From: Bombyx mori
Lineage: Eukaryota > Arthropoda > Insecta > Lepidoptera > Bombycidae
DNA length: 64,000 bases
Assembly: GCF_030269925.1 (NCBI RefSeq)
Contig: NC_085107.1
Coordinates: 14,508,001-14,572,000, forward strand
Reading direction: 5' to 3'
Shown: one piece after another, positions 45,680-57,306 of the stretch
Numbering within the stretch: position 1 is the stretch's first letter
Layout of the letters: every line of letters begins with the position of its first letter
Program-made: the position numbers and the translations under genes
Notes under the pieces: model-generated
What the model was told of the DNA's origin: nothing
The model's input: only the letters and a program-made list of their open reading frames with translations
Databases searched by the model: none

Positions 45680-45888
45680 CCCGTTCCATCCGTACGGAAG
45701 AAAACCCTTATGATCAGTCCAGTTGCTGAAGTCGGCGTAGAAGAGACCGGAGCCCATGATGAACACCCAAACTATGAGGTTGATGGAGTTTAGGATGTTG
45801 TTGAACATCAGCGATTTCCTCACGCCAGCGATCAGGACGAGCATCATCAAAAGAGTAATGGCGAAAGCGATGAAGTCCGGGGGCTTGC
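45680..45888 (-). CDS. Cationic amino acid transporter (SLC7/CAT family), internal exon
   Basis: This is an internal exon of a plasma-membrane transporter for cationic amino acids. On the minus strand it is preceded by a pyrimidine-rich tract ending in CTACAG and followed by the donor GTACGT, giving 209 bp. The first two bases complete a split codon; the rest reads KPPDFIAFAITLL, then a hydrophobic run ending LVLIAGVRKS, then FNNILNSINL, a hydrophobic segment and FSNWTDHKGFLPYGWNG. The PDF-x-AF start, the NN-x6-N membrane segment and the NW...GF-PYG loop are typical of CAT proteins (seen in sequence, matched to the family from memory). It ends on a complete Gly codon, so the exon at 28699-28870 follows in phase 0. 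The flanking upstream intron carries a BMC1 copy with a perfect hairpin about 80 bp away. Earlier exons were not recognised in the window. Confidence 0.9.
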
Positions 45889-45932
45889 CTGTAGAAAAAA
45901 AAGGTATTTTAATTCATTAGCCACAAGATGTA

Positions 45933-46218
45933 AATTTTTTTTTTATTGCTCAGAAGGCCACCCATCACTTAACACCCGGTGGGCTGTGGGCTCGTCCACA
46001 CGAGCCCACAGCCCACCGGGTGTTAAGTGATCATTAGAGCCCATAGACATCTACAACGTAAATGCACCACCCGCCTTGAGATATAAGTTCTAAGGTTTCA
46101 AGTATAGTTACAACGGCTGCCCCACCTTTAAAACCGAAACGCATCACTGCTTCACGGCAGCAATAGGCAGGGTGGTGGTACCTACCCGCGCGGACTCACA
46201 AGAGGTCCTACCACCAGT
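45933..46218 (-). mobile_element. BMC1-type tail with internal fold-back
   Basis: A BMC1 tail whose region near the A run is duplicated in inverted form (hairpin 45965-46030). The rest, to CCTACCACCAGTAA, is normal. It lies just upstream of the CAT exon at 45680-45888 in gene orientation. Confidence 0.88.
45965..46030. repeat. Perfect 31-bp inverted repeat with 4-nt loop
   Basis: The arm 45965-45995 is the exact reverse complement of 46000-46030; the loop is CCAC. The sequence is BMC1 tail (CACTTAACACCCGGTGGGCT and onward) copied back on itself, in the CAT intron about 77 bp from the exon. Confidence 0.95.
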
Positions 46219-47067
46219 AATAATGTCTCTTATTACTATTGTCTGTACTGCGCATTTCGCAGTGTTTACCGTTCAGAATTTTGATGATGACGTTGGATAC
46301 GAAGATATTAACTGGAGTCCTCAGCAATAGCTTCAGAACCGGTATTTTAAACGAGGCGATTTTTAAATTTTGTTTACTTATCGTATAACCTTACTGCTCA
46401 ATTTTGTTATCAGGCTTAGTACTTCGTTACAATTAGTGAGTTGAGCCGTATTGGTGCTAATGCCATCGAACTCGCGAACATGGTACCGCAGGCCACAAAT
46501 ATTGCACTGTACAGTTAAAATGTTGCGAACACTCGTGGCAGCGTCTCCGTAATGGCTGTGATTTCATTTGAGGACGTTTATTGCGGTCCTCGACTGTGAT
46601 GCTCTCAATTTAATGTGGCGTATTACCCTTAATGCGGACAAAGTAGACGAGCAGCTCCCAGCAAAATGGGAGGCTAAAATGTAAAGAGCTGCTTTAATAC
46701 TATGGCTAGACGTGGTGAAAGATAACTGTTTTACTGAAGTAAAACGTCTGAGCTGTAAGTTTTATCCAGCGGTTTGTCAGTTCCGTTTTCATTTTTTTTT
46801 TTTTCAAAATAACTCATATAAATATATTTCGATTTGTTACAAATAAGGTTAACCTTTTCGTAAAGTATGAAATTTCATTTAAGCCAACCCGAACCCTTTC
46901 GAGGAAAGTAATCCCAATACCTTGAGCAATTAATTTTTCTAGTGAATATTTAACAAATCCTGCGACCGATCGGGTGAATTCAACGCAAAGAGTTATACAA
47001 ATTTTAATATTTCTTACCCTACAAACTCATACATAAGATTACTTCGTGGCTGAAATAGGCAATATAG
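46219..47067. other. No recognised feature
   Basis: Upstream of the CAT exon in gene orientation; no further exon could be recognised. Confidence 0.45.
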
Positions 47068-47316
47068 TTTTTTTATTTTTTATTGCTTAGATGGGTGAAC
47101 GAGCTCACAGCCCAACTGGTGTTAAGTGGTTACTAGAGCCCATGGACAACTACAACGTAAATGCGCCACCCACCTTGAGATATAAGTTCTAAGATCTCAG
47201 TATAGTTACAACGGCTGCCCCGCCCTTCAAACCGAAACGCATTACTGCTTCACGGCAGAAATAGGCAAGGCGGTGGTACCTACTCGCGCGGACTCACAAG
47301 AAGTCCTACCACCAGT
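47068..47316 (-). mobile_element. BMC1-type LINE 3' tail
   Basis: TTTTATTTTTTATTGCTTAG to AAGTCCTACCACCAG; immediately followed by a second, older copy in the same orientation. Confidence 0.87.
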
Positions 47317-47317
47317 T

Positions 47318-47566
47318 TTTTTTATTACTTATATTGGTGGACGAGCTCACGGCTCACATGGTGTTAAGGGGCTACCGAAGCTCATAGACATCTGCGATAT
47401 ACATAAATGCCGCTACCCACCTCGAGATATGAGTTCTTAAGTCTCAATTTTTACAATACATCGGCTGCCCTACTCTTCAAACCGAAACGCATTACTGCTT
47501 CACGGCGGAAATACGCAGGGTTGTGGTACATACCCGTGCGGACTCACAAGATGTCCTACCATTAGT
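47318..47566 (-). mobile_element. BMC1-type LINE 3' tail, diverged
   Basis: A second head-to-tail copy with more substitutions (ATTACTTATATTGGTGGACG to GTCCTACCATTAGT). Confidence 0.82.
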
Positions 47567-48996
47567 GGACAATGTGGTAACTAATCGAAGAGGCTCGAAA
47601 AAAGTCGCAATCGATTTAAAAAAAATTATATCTTCTAGTGTCAACAAAACCAAAATTATTGAAGAACCAAATATGAAATATGAAATATGAAATATGGAAA
47701 CTACAAAGTAATCATTCACCAAACATGTCGTTTGAATAGCTGAAGCACCTGCAAGCGAAGCGATCATATCAAACATTGTGTAAACATGCATCCAATTGTT
47801 TTGCAAACAGCATTTCGATATTCTACACACGGTCTGTTAACTTTTCATTTCCTTATTTTCAAAGCGATATACTATGGATTTGAAATAGCCAATATCAGCT
47901 CTGGTTTTAATTACTTAGATATTTTGCTTTTAGCGGAACTCAAAGGAGTTTTATAGCGGCTTTTATTGATGAATGAAAAAGTAAGCAAAGAGAAATAGCA
48001 AATGTAAAATCAGAGTCAACATTTCTTTTACAATATTGTTATTTTTACTGGGCGCTTGTTAAATAAGTATTTGAGTTCTTCAAGATTCCCCGGATTAACT
48101 ATTAGACGCAATATTTGTAATTATGGCGATTTTTACTTACTGTATAAAAATCATCAATATATCTTCTGTGGATTAAATCTCGAAATTTAAGTAAAATGGA
48201 ACTGCTCAATTAGAGTAAAGTAGCTTGATATCGACTACCATCAGTGCACCAATAAAATGATGAAAAATCACTTTTAATAGAACTACAATACACTTAGTAT
48301 TGCCATTATTCACAAAAAGCAAAAAAGAAATTGTATCAAAGCCCGGAAAAAATTACATTCATATTACACTTGATTTCAGGAGCCGAAAATGTTCAGAGAC
48401 ATTTGAAACCTCATTTAAATGATAATAAATATGCGTTGAGTAGCGTTTTATTCACAAATTATATTGGTTAGAAACGAAAAATGATCACTATAGCTTAACT
48501 TTCAGTGAGCTTAGGAAAATAGCCCATTTTTTAAAACAGTTTGCACATTATCTATCTTATGCTAATAGTAGTATAACAAAACATTCCCTAAAGTGCCAGA
48601 AACTAATGTAATAACTAACTAATACATTTCAAGTCGTAAAGATAAAAGACGCTTGAGCTAACAAACCAACGCGAAGAATCGGACAAACTAATTCACCAAC
48701 AAATTATTCAGTACATTAGATTTAATATATTATAGAAGATACGCTAATTTTAACGACGATGTAGTCTTTCGTAGTGCAAATGAGATCTTACGATGTTAAC
48801 GCAGTGTTGCGACGCTTCGCATAGACTCTTTCTTACATATCCCGCCCATAAAGGACATGACCTCACTCGTGTAATCTTGTAAGTGTAGATGCTTTGATTA
48901 GACATAACATATGTAGCTTATTACGTTTTTCATCTCCGTGGTTAAGTTTTAGTAATTATTCATTTTAAGTAGCATTAAAAATTTATTGAAGACTCG

Positions 48997-49032
<36 letters not shown>

Positions 49033-49649
49033 GTTGCTAAAACCATTTGATTTTAATCAAAATGCAAAACGTTTCACCGTCTATTATTCTTAATGCCACA
49101 TTCAAACAATACAAACATTGAACACGTAACTTGAGCGTAATTTATACGTAAAACAACTTGATGTAACAATCCAAACAAACAAATACTGTTTTCGAATAAC
49201 AACTCTTTTTTAAATATAAATAGAAAACAAACGTTCACAAGAAAACTTGGTCAAAACATAATCACAACTTTAAAGTTGTAAATTACATTGTTCACATGTT
49301 CAAAAGTAATTTTTCAAACAAATCGAACGCGTCCATGCAGAAGTTATTTGATTATTCATGCACCGATAGTTTTTAACTAACAAAAGTAATTTTTTTTATT
49401 ACACAAAAGCTCTATGGACCACGTTGTGTTAATAAGTTACCGGAGTGAATATCAAAGTTGAAGTACCAATATCCCTTCGACGCAGAAGAAATCGCTATGG
49501 CACGGTTGCCATGTGGCATCAGGGATCTACTAACGTATGGTACACTCGCACTTTAGTGAAGACCTTTATAACCTTACACAACTCTCACTTTAAAGATAAA
49601 GTGCTGCTAGAGCATCATACAACCAGCTGTTTTGGAACAAAATTAGGTA
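47567..49649. other. No recognised feature
   Basis: AT-rich. Contains a short GAAATAT heptamer run near 47675 and the (CT)n tract listed separately. Confidence 0.5.
48997..49027. repeat. (CT)n microsatellite
   Basis: An almost uninterrupted run of CT dinucleotides. Confidence 0.9.
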
Positions 49650-49663
49650 GGGTAGTGATGTCT
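49650..49663. repeat. Target-site duplication of truncated LINE, left copy
   Basis: GGGTAGTGATGTCT, repeated exactly at 50257-50270. Confidence 0.88.
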
Positions 49664-50256
49664 CGACTTCTGCGAGTGCACCATCTCGCTGAAGGAGGCG
49701 GCGGGGCGCGTGAGAGACGAACAAGCCCGCCGCCGTCGAGCGGGGGCCAGGGAGGCGGACCTTGCCCAAGCCCTGGCCCTCTAAGTGTTTCGGGTCCCCC
49801 TCACATGTCGGTTTGGAGACCAGCGAAGGGGGCCTAGGAAGACGACGTGCAAGCTGCTCTGCACACGTTTTACGTAAGAGCATCCGGGTGATGGAAGGCC
49901 GGCTATCCTCGACCCACGCTGGTTTTGACCCAGCGGGGTATTCCGTAGGATAACCCATTCTAACCGGCGCCATCTAGGCGGACTCCGGATAGCCTGCCAA
50001 CCGAGAGGGCTAGTGGTCGTGGCGCCGACGACCGCCAGTCCGGCGTCCTGAGGGGGAGGGTGATGGGAGAGATGTGCTCCGCACTAAATGCTTCACTCTC
50101 CCCCCTTTGCCTTTTCATGAGTTCTGTCTCATGAGCGATTTGGATGTTGGTTGTTGAGCGACAGGAGGTTTTAGTCGGTTCGACTCCAATATACCCCACC
50201 CGCCATTCCCAGTGTAGGGTGGGAGTAAGGCGATTTCCTCCTGACCAAAAAAAAAG
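49664..50256 (+). mobile_element. 5'-truncated R1-clade LINE copy
   Basis: A 593-bp 3' fragment of a LINE related to the full-length one at 34992-41818, in the opposite orientation. It starts inside the last 40 codons of ORF2, continues through a 3' UTR homologous to the full-length element and ends in a short A run. Identical 14-bp sequences GGGTAGTGATGTCT flank it at 49650-49663 and 50257-50270. The 3' hairpin is at 50195-50223 (arms CCCACCC and GGGTGGG). Truncation with a target duplication is the usual outcome of incomplete target-primed reverse transcription. Confidence 0.9.
49665..49784 (+). pseudogene. C-terminal fragment of R1-clade ORF2
   Basis: In the frame beginning at 49665 the sequence reads DFCECTISLKEAAGRVRDEQ and continues as an Arg/Ala-rich stretch to a TAA at 49782-49784. 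The full-length element's ORF2 tail reads DFCECTISQKEAAGRVRESS. The match ends at the element's 5' truncation point, so nothing functional is encoded. It identifies the fragment as a related but not identical subfamily. Confidence 0.9.
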
Positions 50257-50270
50257 GGGTAGTGATGTCT
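50257..50270. repeat. Target-site duplication of truncated LINE, right copy
   Basis: GGGTAGTGATGTCT, repeated exactly at 49650-49663, directly after the A run. Confidence 0.88.
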
Positions 50271-50949
50271 GTCAGTGCAGACGCGACGTCTTTAATCGCC
50301 AAAAGACACTGGAGTCAAAAGAGGCAACACATGATTGAGATTTTAACAAGTCTCACATATGTATTTTAAGTTGAAAATTTGTATGAAGGAGATTATTTGC
50401 ATATTGAATTTTCCTGATATATCGCCGATGGCTTCGTCGAAACACGAATGACGCTCATTACAATTCTTAAAACTCAAACTGCTCTTTCTTGCTTGAGCTG
50501 TTATCCATTGCTTACGTTCAACTGACCGTGTTGCTATTGTGGTATGAGTGGTATCGATAGGTGAGATACCAAATCTGTTAATTGCTTTGAATGTGATATG
50601 TACATATAATGAAGATTTCGAATGAAGGCATTACGTAATATAAAAATATTGTAAAGTAATGCTATTGTTAAATAATGATTGATTTTATTGTATCAATTGG
50701 CATTTCATCATCAATTACTCCGAACTAGCTTTTTCTTCTGTATTATGTGTACTGAAAATAAGGAGACTATAACCTGTAGGCACATACATATCCTAAATGC
50801 GGAATATATTTAACAAAGGTATTGATTTCGTTCGGAATTAACTCGCGGTCGCTAATCACTAGACCAGAGAGGCCATTGATTGATTTAGGCGTAGTTCCTA
50901 TTCCAAGAGGCAATTCCTGTTATCAAGCATTAAACATTATGTTTTTTTT

Positions 50950-51345
50950 TTGTGTGGTGTTACGTGGTTACTGCAGCCCATAGACATCTACAACGTAGAT
51001 GCGCCACCCACCTTGAGATATAAGTTCTAAGGTCTCAGTATAGTTACAACGGCTGCCCCACCCTTCAAACCGAAACGCATTACTATTTCATGGCAGAAAT
51101 AGGCAGGGCGGTGGTACCTACCCGTGCGGACTCACAAGAGGTCCTACCACCAGTAATTACGCAAATTATAATTTTGCGGGTTTGATTTTATTACACGATG
51201 TTATTCCTTCACCGTGGAAGTCAATCGTGAATTTTTGTTATGTACGTATTTCATTAGAAAAATTGGTACCCGCCTGCGGGATTCGAACACTGGTGCATCG
51301 CTACATACGAATGCACCGGAGGTCTTATCATCTTTTGGGCCACGA
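50950..51345 (-). mobile_element. Composite SINE, tail end truncated
   Basis: Contains the BMC1 tail from the GTGTTACGTGGTTACTG region, the middle block and a decayed tRNA-like head (B-box GGGATTCGAACACTGG, then GGCCACGATGAC). Confidence 0.78.
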
Positions 51346-53289
51346 TGACTTATGTAATTTTTGTGGTTAGTATCAATGTTTTTAGTTGTGGTTTTCGTGG
51401 TACGTTTGGTCTGCTTTTACTCATTCGTGCTTCATTTATCTGATTGAGTTCGAACTTTTTATGGTCATCGGCTACATTCTAGGGAAGGTGGGCGGCACGT
51501 GATATTCAACGTGTTTTTCGACTAATTACATATTTGTTTAATTCACTAAATACTTACCATCGAAGTATTGAAGTGAAACTTCTAATGCGACTTCCAACAA
51601 GGTTGCGTTAAACATTTAACGATACCATACTAGAAAAAGTAAGAGTGAGAGTGAATGCGTGGGACTCAAACGCATAGGCGTCGTATACTTGTTACAGGCC
51701 AGCGCGGCGCGAGTATCAGCAGTGAGTAGCGTCCAATATATTAATGAAGTATTTAAAAAAAAGATATGTATATCTATTTATAATTTAAAATATATATAAT
51801 ATAAATGTTAAAGATGTCGCATATTTTATACACAGAATTCCGTATTACAAGAGCAATCTGATATAAGGATGAAAAATGAAGAAAACCACAATACTACACA
51901 TCGAAAAAGAAGTTTCACTTCATCCACGTGCACCAAGTTGCACGCCCACCGTTATTTAAAATATATAGAATAACTGATTCGTCTAGTGTTGGAGTGAGAT
52001 ATGTTCCATATGATATAAGACGTAGGGTTTAAGTTCAGTTTGGATTAACGTTTACAAGTGCAGCAGTGTCTTGGCTGTGTGTATCCATGAGCTATAGTCA
52101 AAGGTCATACAAACTGGTGTGACAATGGCCTTGACAATTCTTGACGCAACAGGCATAAGAATTTTCAGAATATTGACTTTTCAAATTTATCTGTTTGTAG
52201 TCCTCTCTAATGAATTCTAGATTTTTCTATAATGTAATGATTGATCTAAGAATTATATGGAGTTTTATGGAGAGCCTCAAAATAAACTGTACATGAATCA
52301 GTTTAAAAGTGATTTTTGCATAAAATCTGTACTTCTATTCGACCTTATAATTATTTCGAGAATTATTTTCCTTCAACGGCCCCATCAGCTACGAACCTTA
52401 GGTACTTCAAGCTTTTAAAGAAAAGGAAACTTCATTCTCCTACATATGTACTTATGTATGCACATGCTCATTACGGAGAATCACTATTTTCAAACTTCCA
52501 AATTGTGCGACCTAATAAATTCTAACAAAACATCACGTTCCATTCTCAAGACCGTCCTTAAGGTATGTTATTATTCCATTACTTCACTATGTTAAAGTGG
52601 TACTGGATTCTTACACAAAGAACTGTCACTATTGTTGTCAGGATCAAGATATTAAGGGGCTGAAAGAAAGATGGTTTGTGTATGACATTCGAAGAGAACT
52701 TATTTATAAAAAATACTTTTATACTAACTAATATTAAATATGTTTCATGTTACAATATTAGTATTTTTAATTTCTAAGCATGGATCATAAGAAGTGCCAG
52801 TTGAAAGATGTTACTAGAATCCGTCCACAGACTTTAAAGGGAGTAAGTAATCTACTCTAATTAAATTGATATGTGTGATCTAACTAGTGCAGCAGGTTCA
52901 AGATGCGTATTGTTCTTGCTAGAAGCGTTCGCTACGCATGTTGGTAGGTATAGTCTATGATAGACACAAAACCCCTTAATAGCTAAAAACGTGTTGAATT
53001 TTACTCCAAATTTTTTAATTGTGGAGTTTGTATTGTAAAATTGTTAATTCATTTCAAGTATAACTGTATGAAATTTGTGTTCTTTATTTGATTAAATATG
53101 TATCAGATACATCAACACCCAAAACTGTATTCATTGTAGTGTTTTTACTTAATTGAACGAAATATAGTAAAATAATTCCTTTGTTCAAATCGGGTGTAGA
53201 TAGATGTAATAGAGTCCTCTAATTTTGAATTAATTTCAGAGCTGCGTACACTTTCAGTTCAAATAAAATTCACAATAAACGAAATGGAT
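51346..53289. other. Mostly unrecognised, with one inverted repeat
   Basis: TGAAGTGAAACTTCT near 51570 recurs inverted near 51910, and GGTGGGCG near 51488 recurs inverted near 51943. This may be a 460-bp DNA transposon, but its ends are not convincing. The rest is featureless. Confidence 0.35.
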
Positions 53290-53620
53290 TTATCGGGCGT
53301 CTTTCAATAATTAATGGTGGTGTAGATCTTATTAAAAATTCTTTCAGGCTTGGGAGGAGCCGCGTCACGCTGCTTGGGTATTCCATGATTTATGTAAGGC
53401 TTTTGACAGTGTTGAACGTAATATATTGTGGTGCATGTAATTCTTTAAGTCTTGTTTATCTGAAAGAACTCAAATAGCAGATTTTAAAGGAATAAAATAC
53501 GGTACGGCACCTTACTTAATATGAGTGTTTCTCGTGTTCCCCCCCTTCTTGTTTCTTGTATACATCAGCAATTTACCAAAGTTATATGAAAACCGCTACG
53601 TGGTTCTTCTCTACAATAAT
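53290..53620 (+). pseudogene. Decayed LINE reverse transcriptase fragment (Jockey/CR1-like)
   Basis: Around 53378 one frame reads AWVFHDLCKAFDSVERNILW, which matches reverse transcriptase motif A (consensus FDLSKAFD). Downstream, broken frames give remnants like VFLVFPP and FLVYISNLPKLYE, resembling the QGSVLGPLLFLIYINDLP block. Stops and shifts break the frame repeatedly. A short fragment of an old Jockey- or CR1-type LINE is the simplest reading; clade assignment is tentative. Confidence 0.72.
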
Positions 53621-53628
53621 ACATATAA

Positions 53629-53848
53629 TCTGTACTAATATATAAATCGACAGTGGTTTAATGGATGTTCCGTTATTACTACTGAACCATGCATCCGATT
53701 GACTTGAAACTTTGTATTCATGTAGAAAATACATGTGCTTAATGGATAGGCTATATTATATATTTATATGAGTGTTGGCCTCCCTGATAATAATAACAAT
53801 AAACAATAATGTTCATTTTAAAGGCGCAGCGAAGCGGGCCAGTACTAC
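53629..53848 (+). mobile_element. Helitron-like element, 3' end mutated
   Basis: Matches 12407-12624 throughout (CTGAACCATGCATCCGATTG). The terminal CTAG is replaced by CTAC. Confidence 0.62.
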
Positions 53849-54524
53849 ATACAATAAACTGCCTTACCTCAAGAAACTTTTAGTTCGTTCCAAGTGAAAT
53901 AAAAGGTCTAGGAATATTTTGCATTGAGAGAAATATGTGGTAATTAGCACTATATCAAATGTATAATAACACTTTAGTAGTACGTGACCGCAAAAACTCG
54001 TTAGTACTCAAAACGATAGAAATAATTTAAGGACATTAAAAAAACATTATATTGAACCATAACAAATGTTACTCGTAATAATTAAGTCTGCCAGAAGCTC
54101 TTTATTGCGTTCTTGTTATTGACAGGTAACGTATTAAAATTTTATCCAACGTTTTTTCCATCAACGTTAGAGCAACAGTTCCGCTGTTGCTTAATCAAAG
54201 TAATACATTTAGATTTCCATGCAAAAGGAAGCCATGTTCGCGTCATTCCGTACTAGGAGGTTGGATGAAAGCAAAGTTGTGTAAAAGCAGGAAAATACTA
54301 TAGAGACGGGAATGCAGTTCTTAAATGAAAAAAGTCATTACCATCCATCGGCTTTAGTTATGCTGGTTCTTTTATGTACTACTTTTTGAATGAAAGTTTT
54401 CTTCGTAGGGGCTCAAAGTCTTTAGTTACAATTAGTTTGTTGCTTTACAACTTTGTGAAAAACTGAAAGTATGATTGGCTTTAAGCCCTTTTTTAATACT
54501 GATATACCAAAAAACCTGCAAGGG
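53849..54524. other. No recognised feature
   Basis: AT-rich spacer between a Helitron-like element and a diverged BMC1 tail. Confidence 0.45.
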
Positions 54525-54715
54525 TAGGTACCGCTACTCTGCCAATTTCTGCCGTGAAGCAACATGCGTTTCGGTTCGAAGGGTGGGACAACTGTTGTAA
54601 GACCTCAGAACTCATATCTCAAGGTGTGTGGCGGTATTTACGTTGTAGATGTCTATGGACTCCGGTAAGTAATTAACTCCGTAAACTCGTCAACACATCT
54701 GTGCAATAAATAAAA
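54525..54715 (+). mobile_element. BMC1-type tail, strongly diverged
   Basis: GGGTAGGTACCGCTACTCTG to GTGCAATAAATAAA, with several deletions; an old copy. Confidence 0.75.
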
Positions 54716-54771
54716 GATCTTCTCGATACGAGCCTCGTAATTCCAACATTTGAAGTTTGCAAACCCCTTTT

Positions 54772-55240
54772 TTTCGGGTAGAAAGCCGAACCTCATCCAC
54801 GAGGTTTCCGCACCTAAGGGGCGCGCGGGATATGTGGGTCCTTAACGGTCAGCAAATGTTGGGATCAGACCGCCTAAGGATGTTATAAGCCCCTACACAT
54901 CAAACGACTCCCCTTGCACTCTCTCTCCCGACGTGAGATATCCGCTCTGAGTCAGAGTTCGGGCAGATAGGAGGGTTACCGCGGTCAACGCTACAACCAG
55001 AATCGGGGACAAGTACGCCCAACCGACGGGTCGTCCATCGATCCCGATCGGTCCAGACGATCATCGATGACGCCATTCTCAGTTAGGCAGCTCGGGCGTT
55101 GCCGTTGGTGTTCCAGTATACCTCGCCGGGTCAGAAGAAGCCTGCCAGGTCGAAACACGTTTGAGTGACGGTAACGTGCAGCGCAGCTTCGACCCCTTCA
55201 GGTCGCCCGGTGATCATGACCGAGAGCAGACGGCCTCCTC
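54772..55240 (-). mobile_element. GC-rich LINE-like 3' fragment, unclassified
   Basis: A T run (CCTTTTTTTCGGG) opens a 470-bp GC-rich island in AT-rich DNA. The early block GGGATATGTGGGTCCTTAAC has the layout of the R1-clade 3' UTR at 35050-35090 but little base identity. Orientation follows from the T run. No intact frame was seen. Confidence 0.4.
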
Positions 55241-57185
55241 AAAACTTTCAAACGCTGATTTAACCTCTTAGTGTAACAACATTTCAAATCAATGTTAAAA
55301 TTCATTCGGCAACGTGCGAACTTATTGTGGTACACTTCATTCACGGTTGTTTGCATAAGAGTTAGTGTATTACGCAAACGAACGCTCTGAGATCGTGGCA
55401 ATGAATGATAAAAAGTGTTATTTTTTGTACGTTATTACAAAGTTAAGTCGTACACTGTGTGCATTACTAATAAAAATCTTACGTTACGGACGTTTTTCTC
55501 CGGTTGAGGTATCCCTCCGCATCGTCCCATAAGGAACTTTGTTCCAAAATCATTTTAGAAAATAGTCGAAGTGCCAGTCCTACTGTAAGCATTTTATCTT
55601 TACGCGTTAAAAAAATACCACCACTGCAATAAGTGAGAAGCTAAATCTAAAATGGGAAGCCACGTCACGTAATGCAGATTAAATACAAACATATTACTGT
55701 CAAGTAAATATGGATTTTCGTTAAATTTGCAATTTAAAAGTGTACGATATATTAAGTAGCGAGATTTTACAGGGATTTTAAATTTGTGATGATTCAGATT
55801 AAGTTAGACAGGTGTAGTAGCTGTGGTATTTTTGTGGGCAACGCGATACATACATAAACTTGTTATGTTGATATGGCAGAACTGAAACAAAAACTCTTAG
55901 CCAGATTGCGTTTTGCGATAAATACATTCAGGGAAATTAGTTTCTCTTCGGACCCAATGAAGTCGTTTGTAGATGTGTTAAGCTTGTTGTTTTACGGTTT
56001 TCGTGTTCCATAATATCAACGAGGATATAAATGTTGACACTAATAAAGTAAAGTAACGGCTATTATGTATTTTTATTATTTTTAGAAAGGTATTTCATTT
56101 TTCATTGGTCGTAAAGTTGGCTGATAAACTGAGGTGTCACCAAGCTGCGTATTTCTTGCCTGATTCTGTCACGCGTAGCCGTTGGAAGGATTGGAAAGTA
56201 ATACTACATATTTTATATTGATACTTGGACCTTGGCATTAACGTAGTGACAAATGGCTTTAAGAATGACGAAGATCATTCGAGAACTACATTCGATTTCT
56301 CTGATGTATATTTTTATTGTATTTGTAATTTTCAGTATGTCACATAAATTCGTATGTTTTTTTTTATAAAATACCAATAATTATAACGGAACTATGACAA
56401 TGTCTTAGCAATCTATATATATAAAAGAAAGTCGTGTTAGTTACACTATGTAATGTAGTCTATGGTTAATTATTGTAGAATTTTGAAGTTGACCGGTTGA
56501 TGTGTTTGTTTCACGTTCCTAATAGCTTATTGTGTAGAGATAGATAATAAAGCCATGGCGCGACCAACTCTATCAAATCGTTCCCGACGAAGCCATAATG
56601 CAACTAGGATTCGAAACATTGCGAGAAAGGACTGAAGAAGAGCAAAACAATACAATAATAATAATAATAATAACAGCTAAAATACATGACCAATAAATTA
56701 TCATTAAAATACTTGCTTTTTTAATTTATATTAACTATACAAATAAAAAATTGATCTTGATAAAATTACCTACCAATTGACCAAATCCGAGCGTGAAATG
56801 AAGGAAAACCTGATTTCGTCTACGCGTAGCCACGTGTAATATCCACGTTAAAGTTTTGTTGAATAAACAGCGAATTTACAAAGGATTTCAACATTCCGAA
56901 ATGTCAGTCCGACTGTTACGGTAGCGGACGTCAAAAGCAAGGAATGTACATTCAGCTGGTGCAGCCCGCAAACCGCATCGCTTTCCGAAAGGTATTCCGC
57001 CTGACGTGTTCCGATATGAGCATTTTGGGGTATGACAGAATGCACCGCTGTTTCAGATTAGCAAATAGTTTTAAATGGACTAGACAAGGTTTTTTTTCTT
57101 TTCAATTTTGGCAGAGTTTCATATATTTCACTAGATTGGTACACCGCCCGTAATTCGTTTCCAAATGATTCTTGTCCACCTGATG
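55241..57185. other. No recognised feature
   Basis: AT-rich; only short frames without domains. Confidence 0.5.
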
Positions 57186-57306
57186 GTTGTCTGGAAGAGA
57201 TCGTTCTTAGCGATAAGACCGCCAATTGCACTTTTTTTGTATTTAATGTATCGCACTGTTTATTTGTTTTTTGGTGTACAATAAAGAATACTCTCTCTTT
57301 CTCTAA
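57186..57306 (+). mobile_element. LINE 3' tail, third family
   Basis: TCTGGAAGAGATCGTTCTTA to TTGGTGTACAATAAAGAATA followed by CT-rich sequence; matches 45075-45203 block for block. Confidence 0.6.

Noticed and set aside
47492..47830. 112-aa minus frame
   Set aside because: Part lies in a BMC1 copy; the rest has no known motif.
49445..49837. 130-aa frame as a gene
   Set aside because: It runs across the junction into the truncated LINE in the wrong frame, so it is chimeric.
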